From Qipengyuania sp. HL-TH1 (GTDB taxonomy: Bacteria > Pseudomonadota > Alphaproteobacteria > Sphingomonadales > Sphingomonadaceae): a DNA stretch of 64,000 bases. The stretch's first letter is position 1, and every line of letters begins with the position of its first letter. The notes beneath the pieces were generated by a model, which saw only the letters and a program-made list of their open reading frames with translations, ran no database searches and was not told where the DNA came from. Shown here piece after piece: positions 60,018 to 64,000 of this stretch. The stretch lies in the NCBI RefSeq assembly GCF_036365825.1, contig NZ_CP142675.1, positions 1,054,001-1,118,000 on the forward strand, given 5' to 3'. The translations under genes and the position numbers were made by a program.

Positions 60018-61216
60018 AATTCGGCATCGATCGTCTCATCACCGAGGAGGGGTTGCGCGCCCCGCTCGAAGGGCAGCGCGTGGCGCTGGTCGCGCATCCG
60101 GCTTCGGTTACCGCCAGTCTCGATCATTCGCTCGATGCGCTGATCGGCCGCGGGATCAGCGTCTCTTCCGCCTTTGGGCCGCAGCACGGGCTGAAGGGCG
60201 ACAAGCAGGACAATATGGTCGAGACACGCGACGAGATCGACCCGCATTACGGTATCCCGATCTTCAGCCTCTATGGCGAAGTGCGCCGTCCGACCGCGGA
60301 GATGATGGCCAGCGCGGACATCTTCCTGTTCGACCTGCAGGATCTCGGCTGCCGCATCTACACCTTCGTCACCACGCTGCTCTACCTGCTCGAGGAAGCG
60401 GCCAAGGCGGGCAAGAGCGTATGGGTGCTCGACCGGCCCAATCCCGCGGGCGGACCGGTGGAAGGCACCTTGCTGCAGCCCGGTCAGGAAAGCTTTGTCG
60501 GGGCGGGCCCGATGGTCATGCGCCACGGCCTCACCATGGGCGAAATGGCGCGCTGGTTCGTCGCGCATTTCAAGCTCGACGTCGATCTCCAGGTGATCGA
60601 GATGAGCGGGTGGAAGCCCGGCAAGGCCCCCGGCTATGGCTGGTCGGACGAACGCGTATGGATCAATCCCAGCCCCAATGCCGCCAGCCTCAACATGGCG
60701 CGTGCCTATGCCGGCACGGTGATGCTCGAGGGAACCACGCTGAGCGAGGGCAGGGGGACCACCCGCCCGCTCGAAGTGCTGTTCGGCGCTCCCGATGTCG
60801 ATGCCAAGGCGGTGCTCGCCGAAATGCACGCACTTGCTCCGGTCTGGATGCGCGGCTGTGCGATCCGCGAATGCTGGTTCGAACCCACCTTCCACAAGCA
60901 TGTCGGCACGCTGTGCAACGGCTTGATGATCCATGCCGAAGGCAAGTTCTACGATCATTACGCGTTCCAGCCATGGCGCCTGCAGGCGCTGGCGTTCAAG
61001 GCAATCCGCAAGCTCTACCCAGACTATCCGCTCTGGCGCGACTTCCCCTATGAATACGAGCTCGACCGGCTGGCAATCGATGTCATCAACGGCGGCCCGG
61101 CCCTGCGCGATTGGGTCGACGACAGCGAGGCCGTGCCCGACGATCTCGACGAACTGGCCGGCGCGGACGAAACAGCCTGGCGCGAAACGATTGCGCCGCA
61201 TCTGATCTACGGCTGA
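60014..61216 (+). CDS. exo-beta-N-acetylmuramidase NamZ-like (DUF1343)
   Basis: The protein has 400 residues from MKFGIDRLI. The DUF1343 landmarks are VALVAHPASVTASL, SSAFGPQHGLKGDKQ, IFSLYGEVRRPTAEM, FDLQDLGCRIYTFV, and VLDRPNPAGGPVEG. NamZ from other bacteria cleaves MurNAc from the non-reducing end of peptidoglycan fragments. No signal peptide is seen, so it may act in the cytoplasm on recycled fragments. The stop overlaps the start of the TPR-sulfotransferase gene by 1 bp. The ORF upstream to 59876 is only read-through of the DOMON gene. Confidence 0.88.
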   Translation: MKFGIDRLITEEGLRAPLEGQRVALVAHPASVTASLDHSLDALIGRGISVSSAFGPQHGLKGDKQDNMVETRDEIDPHYGIPIFSLYGEVRRPTAEMMASADIFLFDLQDLGCRIYTFVTTLLYLLEEAAKAGKSVWVLDRPNPAGGPVEGTLLQPGQESFVGAGPMVMRHGLTMGEMARWFVAHFKLDVDLQVIEMSGWKPGKAPGYGWSDERVWINPSPNAASLNMARAYAGTVMLEGTTLSEGRGTTRPLEVLFGAPDVDAKAVLAEMHALAPVWMRGCAIRECWFEPTFHKHVGTLCNGLMIHAEGKFYDHYAFQPWRLQALAFKAIRKLYPDYPLWRDFPYEYELDRLAIDVINGGPALRDWVDDSEAVPDDLDELAGADETAWRETIAPHLIYG

Positions 61217-62670
61217 TGGCGGACACGGCCGATGCGCTCGCCCGCAAGGCGGCCGCGCTGTATCGCTCGGCGCGCTATGATGAGGCGCGCGAAGCCTATC
61301 GGCACCTGCTCGCACTTGATCCGGATCGACCCGATGACTGGGTTAACTTCGGCCTGCTGCTCAAGCGGCAGGGGGTCTTTCGCGAAGCGCTGGCCGCCTA
61401 TGACAGTGCCCTGAAACGCAAGGTAACCGGGCCCGAAGAGGTCCATCTCAACCGTGCGGTCGTTCTCGCCGATGACCTCGGCGATCCCGCCGCAGCGCAG
61501 GCGGCGCTCGAAGCGGCGCTCGCGATCCGGCCCGGCTATGTCCCGGCCTTGCTCAATCTCGGCAATCTGCACGAGGATGCGGGTGACCGCGACCGGGCGC
61601 GGGCGGTTTATGCGCAGGCGCTGGAGCTCGAACCCGGAAGCGCGCTTGCGCTGATGCGCCTCGCCGAAGTGACCGTGTTCGATGACCCCGCCCACCCGCT
61701 TGTCGAGCGGCTTCGGGGCGCAGTCGCCCGCACCGATCTTGCCCCGCTGGAACGGGCCGACCTGGGGTACGCGCTGGGGCGTGCGCTCGATCAATGCGCG
61801 CGTTACGACGAGGCGTTCGCCGCTTATCGCACCGCCAATGAAGGCAGCCGGGCGCTCGCGGCGCATCCCTACGATCCTCAAGCGGCAGAGGCCTTTATCG
61901 ACCGGCTGATAGCAGCCTTTCCCCATGCGGCGGAGACGGAAGCGGGGCCGGAACCTGCGCCCGTCTTCATCTGCGGCATGTTTCGTTCGGGGTCGACGCT
62001 GGTGGAGCGCATTCTGGCATCACACAGCCGGGTGACCGCGGGCGGCGAACTGCCGATCCTGCCGCGTATCGTCCGCGAGCAATTGCAGCCCTATCCCGAA
62101 TCGCTGGTTGGCCGCGACGCCGATTTCTACACCGGCTTGCGGCAACGCTATCTGAAGGGGCTGGGCGAGATGGATCTGCCCACCGCTGGCCTCACCGACA
62201 AGCGACCCGACAATTTCCTCCATCTCGGCCTGATCAAACGTATCTTCCCGATGGCGAAGATCGTGCTCACCCGGCGCAATCCGCTCGACAATTGCCTGTC
62301 GATCTACTTCGCGCATCTCGATCCAGCGCTCACCTATGCCGCCTCGCTCGACAGCGCCGCGCATTGGTATCGGGAATATGAGCGTCTGGCCGCGCACTGG
62401 CTGGAGCTCTACCCCGATGATGTCCGTGTCGCGGATTACGATGCGCTGGTTAGCGATCCCGAAGCCGAAATCGCCGGGCTGCTCTCGTTCCTCGATCTGG
62501 AGTGGGAGGATGCCTGCCTGACGCCACACCGCGGCACCGCCCAGGTACGCACCGCAAGCGCGTGGCAGGTGCGCGAGCCGCTCTACACGAGATCGTGCAA
62601 CCGCTGGCGCAATTACGCGGGCCATCTCGATAGGCTGCTCGCTGTTTTCGGAGAGCCGAACCGCGCTTGA
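61216..62670 (+). CDS. TPR-repeat sulfotransferase
   Basis: The protein has 484 residues from MADTADALAR. The N-terminal half has about four TPR repeats (AAALYRSARYDEAREAYRHL, VNFGLLLKRQGVFREALAAY, LLNLGNLHEDAGDRDRARAV), and the C-terminal half is a sulfotransferase. The PAPS-binding motif is visible as PVFICGMFRSGSTLVERILA, with the Ser/Arg segment LTRRNPLDNCLSIYF later. TPR-sulfotransferases modify proteins or sugars, and the acceptor is unknown. It is coupled to NamZ (TGATG) and followed by a hydroxylase-like gene. Confidence 0.85.
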   Translation: MADTADALARKAAALYRSARYDEAREAYRHLLALDPDRPDDWVNFGLLLKRQGVFREALAAYDSALKRKVTGPEEVHLNRAVVLADDLGDPAAAQAALEAALAIRPGYVPALLNLGNLHEDAGDRDRARAVYAQALELEPGSALALMRLAEVTVFDDPAHPLVERLRGAVARTDLAPLERADLGYALGRALDQCARYDEAFAAYRTANEGSRALAAHPYDPQAAEAFIDRLIAAFPHAAETEAGPEPAPVFICGMFRSGSTLVERILASHSRVTAGGELPILPRIVREQLQPYPESLVGRDADFYTGLRQRYLKGLGEMDLPTAGLTDKRPDNFLHLGLIKRIFPMAKIVLTRRNPLDNCLSIYFAHLDPALTYAASLDSAAHWYREYERLAAHWLELYPDDVRVADYDALVSDPEAEIAGLLSFLDLEWEDACLTPHRGTAQVRTASAWQVREPLYTRSCNRWRNYAGHLDRLLAVFGEPNRA

Positions 62671-62732
62671 CGTTCGCGTCCCGCTGGGTGAGAGTTCGGC
62701 CTCCGAACCATGTGGGACCGACTATACCGGTG

Positions 62733-63740
62733 ATGCAGCCTCCGACGATGTCCCCCGCACAAGCCGATATTCGGCTGGCGAAGGATAATTACGACTTTGC
62801 CGCGCTCATGGCGAAGGGCGACCATCATTACGCTCGCGGCGAACTGCGCGCGGCGGGTTCGTTCTACGGAATGGCGGTCTCGGTCGCTCAGAGCGGGCGT
62901 CCGGCGGACGGACGCGAAGCGGCGCGTGCGGCGCAGGCGATGCAGGACATCCAGCAGCAATTCGTCCGGCATCTCGTCACCTCGCTGGCCGAGGCCGGGC
63001 ACCCGCAGCAAGACTGGCACCCGCGCTTCGCCAACTCGCTGGCGATGATGGTGGGTGCAGCCCAGCGCGCGCCGGAATCGCGCTCCTTTCCGGCGATGCC
63101 CAGTGTCTACTACTACCCCGGCCTGCCGCATGTGGAATTCGCCGATACGCACCAGTTCGACTGGCGCGAGGCGGTCGAGGAGCGCACCGAGGACATCGCC
63201 GAGGAAGCGCGCAAACTGTTGGCCGGATCGGGCACGTTCAAGCCCTATGTCGAGGCCGAGGCCGACCGGCCGCAGGGCGATATGCACGGCATGCTTGGCA
63301 ATGAGGACTGGAGTTCGCTCGACCTGATCGAGAAGGGCGAGCCGGTTGCCGAGCATATCGCCCATGCCCCCGTGGCCTACCAGACGATCACTCGGGAAGT
63401 ACCCGTCTGCACCATCCCCAATCGCGCACCGACGCTGCTGCTTTCGCTGCTCAAGGCGGGCAAGAAGATCCCGCCGCATCACGGCATGCTCAACCCGCGC
63501 TATATCTGCCACCTACCGCTGATCGTTCCAGGCAATGGCGCGCTGCGTCTGGGCTCGCAAAAGCGCGAATGGCGGAAGGGTGAACTCATCGCGTTCGACG
63601 ATACGATCGAGCACGAGGCGTGGAACAATTCGGGCGAAGACCGGCTCGTCCTGCTGTTCGATGTCTGGCGTCCCGAACTCGAGCCGATCGAACACGCGCA
63701 GATCGCCGCGCTGTTCGCCGCCGTGGATAGCGCGGGCTGA
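62733..63740 (+). CDS. aspartyl/asparaginyl beta-hydroxylase-like protein
   Basis: The protein has 335 residues from MQPPTMSPAQ; a TTG at 62667 and an ATG at 62748 are also possible. An N-terminal helical part rich in Ala (FAALMAKGDHHYARGELRAA) may be TPR-like. The C-terminal AspH domain has the Fe-binding region IPPHHGMLNPRYICHLPLIV with the first His, GNGALRLGSQKREW, FDDTIEHEAWNNSGEDR with the second His, and VLLFDVWRPEL. It would hydroxylate Asp/Asn residues in target proteins or small substrates. It follows the sulfotransferase on the same strand and likely belongs to its operon. Confidence 0.8.
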   Translation: MQPPTMSPAQADIRLAKDNYDFAALMAKGDHHYARGELRAAGSFYGMAVSVAQSGRPADGREAARAAQAMQDIQQQFVRHLVTSLAEAGHPQQDWHPRFANSLAMMVGAAQRAPESRSFPAMPSVYYYPGLPHVEFADTHQFDWREAVEERTEDIAEEARKLLAGSGTFKPYVEAEADRPQGDMHGMLGNEDWSSLDLIEKGEPVAEHIAHAPVAYQTITREVPVCTIPNRAPTLLLSLLKAGKKIPPHHGMLNPRYICHLPLIVPGNGALRLGSQKREWRKGELIAFDDTIEHEAWNNSGEDRLVLLFDVWRPELEPIEHAQIAALFAAVDSAG

Positions 63741-63856
63741 CCGGACAAGTCCCCAACCGTCTGTTCGATTTTCGACCAATGGCCTTGACGAACTACGCCA
63801 AGAAAGGGAGCTTGGGCCAAAGTGACGGGCATACCCGCGCTTCGGGAGAGGTTTGA

Positions 63857-64000
63857 ATGGCGACTGTGGCAGCACGGCAAACAGGCGGATCGGTCAGGGT
63901 AACCCTGTGGATCCTGCTGATTGTCTACATTTTCAATTTCATCGATCGGCAAATCGTCAATATCCTTGCCGAACCGATCCGGATGGAGCTGGGGCTGAGC
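63857..64000 (+). CDS. MFS transporter, N-terminal part
   Basis: The gene runs off the right edge, so only 48 residues are seen (MATVAARQTGG, then VRVTLWILLIVYIFNFIDRQ and IVNILAEPIRMELGLS). The N-terminal membrane segment followed by FNFIDRQIVNIL is typical of MFS transporters of the spinster-like or sugar-transport group. The start at 63857 has GGGAGAGG about 9 nt upstream. The substrate cannot be told from this part. Confidence 0.75.
   Translation, partial: MATVAARQTGGSVRVTLWILLIVYIFNFIDRQIVNILAEPIRMELGLS

Overview
The window is about 64 kb of GC-rich bacterial chromosome with dense, short-spaced genes, many ATGA or TAATG start/stop overlaps and strong bias to G/C at third positions. Gene content and order (dnaG-rpoD without rpsU, mreBCD-mrdA-rodA, glyQ-glyS-ppdK, ComF beside a methyltransferase, a DUF4170 protein, an HWE kinase, GGAAC/CGTT stress promoters, a carA-small ORF-carB arrangement) fit an alphaproteobacterium of the Sphingomonadales, most likely Erythrobacteraceae. 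That placement is inference from gene content; no rRNA is present. Nearly all of the window looks like core housekeeping chromosome.

Layout. 1-8.2 kb (minus): yqeY, two paralogous lipoproteins, dnaG, rpoD, an HWE histidine kinase with a single-domain response regulator, and the start of rpiB. rpoD carries a one-base insertion near 2544 that splits it into two frames. 8.3-13.6 kb (plus): carA, a 75-residue unknown gene, carB, greA. 13.7-16.6 kb (minus): a GNAT enzyme, a DUF4170 protein and a group of small membrane/stress proteins with two sequences that match the EcfG general-stress promoter. 16.7-22.4 kb: eno, a kinase-like phosphotransferase coupled to a lipocalin-like protein, ribH, ribB (with an N-terminal helix-turn-helix and a palindromic operator upstream) and tRNA-Lys(CTT). 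22.4-29.3 kb: a small winged-helix-like protein, an orphan LuxR regulator and the rod-shape operon mreB-mreC-mreD-mrdA-rodA.

29.5-33.7 kb: mutL, then a 1,890-bp AT-richer islet flanked by two direct copies of the mutL 3' end and carrying one unknown membrane protein gene. 33.7-44 kb (minus): MaoC hydratase, glutaredoxin-MauE fusion, DUF1206, phosphodiesterase, ychF, unknown membrane protein, a Tat-signal SDR, a P-loop kinase, pth-rplY, and two tandem TraB/GumN lipoproteins. 44.1-54.7 kb: glyQ-glyS with a palindromic repeat between them, ppdK, methyltransferase, comF, hisI, a MerR regulator with a palindromic operator and an acyl-CoA dehydrogenase. 54.7-59.4 kb (minus): dienelactone hydrolase, cysteine synthase, MFS exporter, PilZ protein, tyrS. 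59.5-64 kb (plus): an overlapping operon of a DOMON-like protein, a NamZ-type muramidase, a TPR-sulfotransferase and an aspartyl-hydroxylase-like enzyme, then the start of an MFS transporter.

The features that most deserve attention are the rpoD frameshift, the mutL-tail islet, the RibB helix-turn-helix with its operator, the stress promoters, and the 59.5-63.7 kb operon. No CRISPR array, IS element, integrase or prophage was seen. All family names come from recognising motifs by eye; no database search was run.
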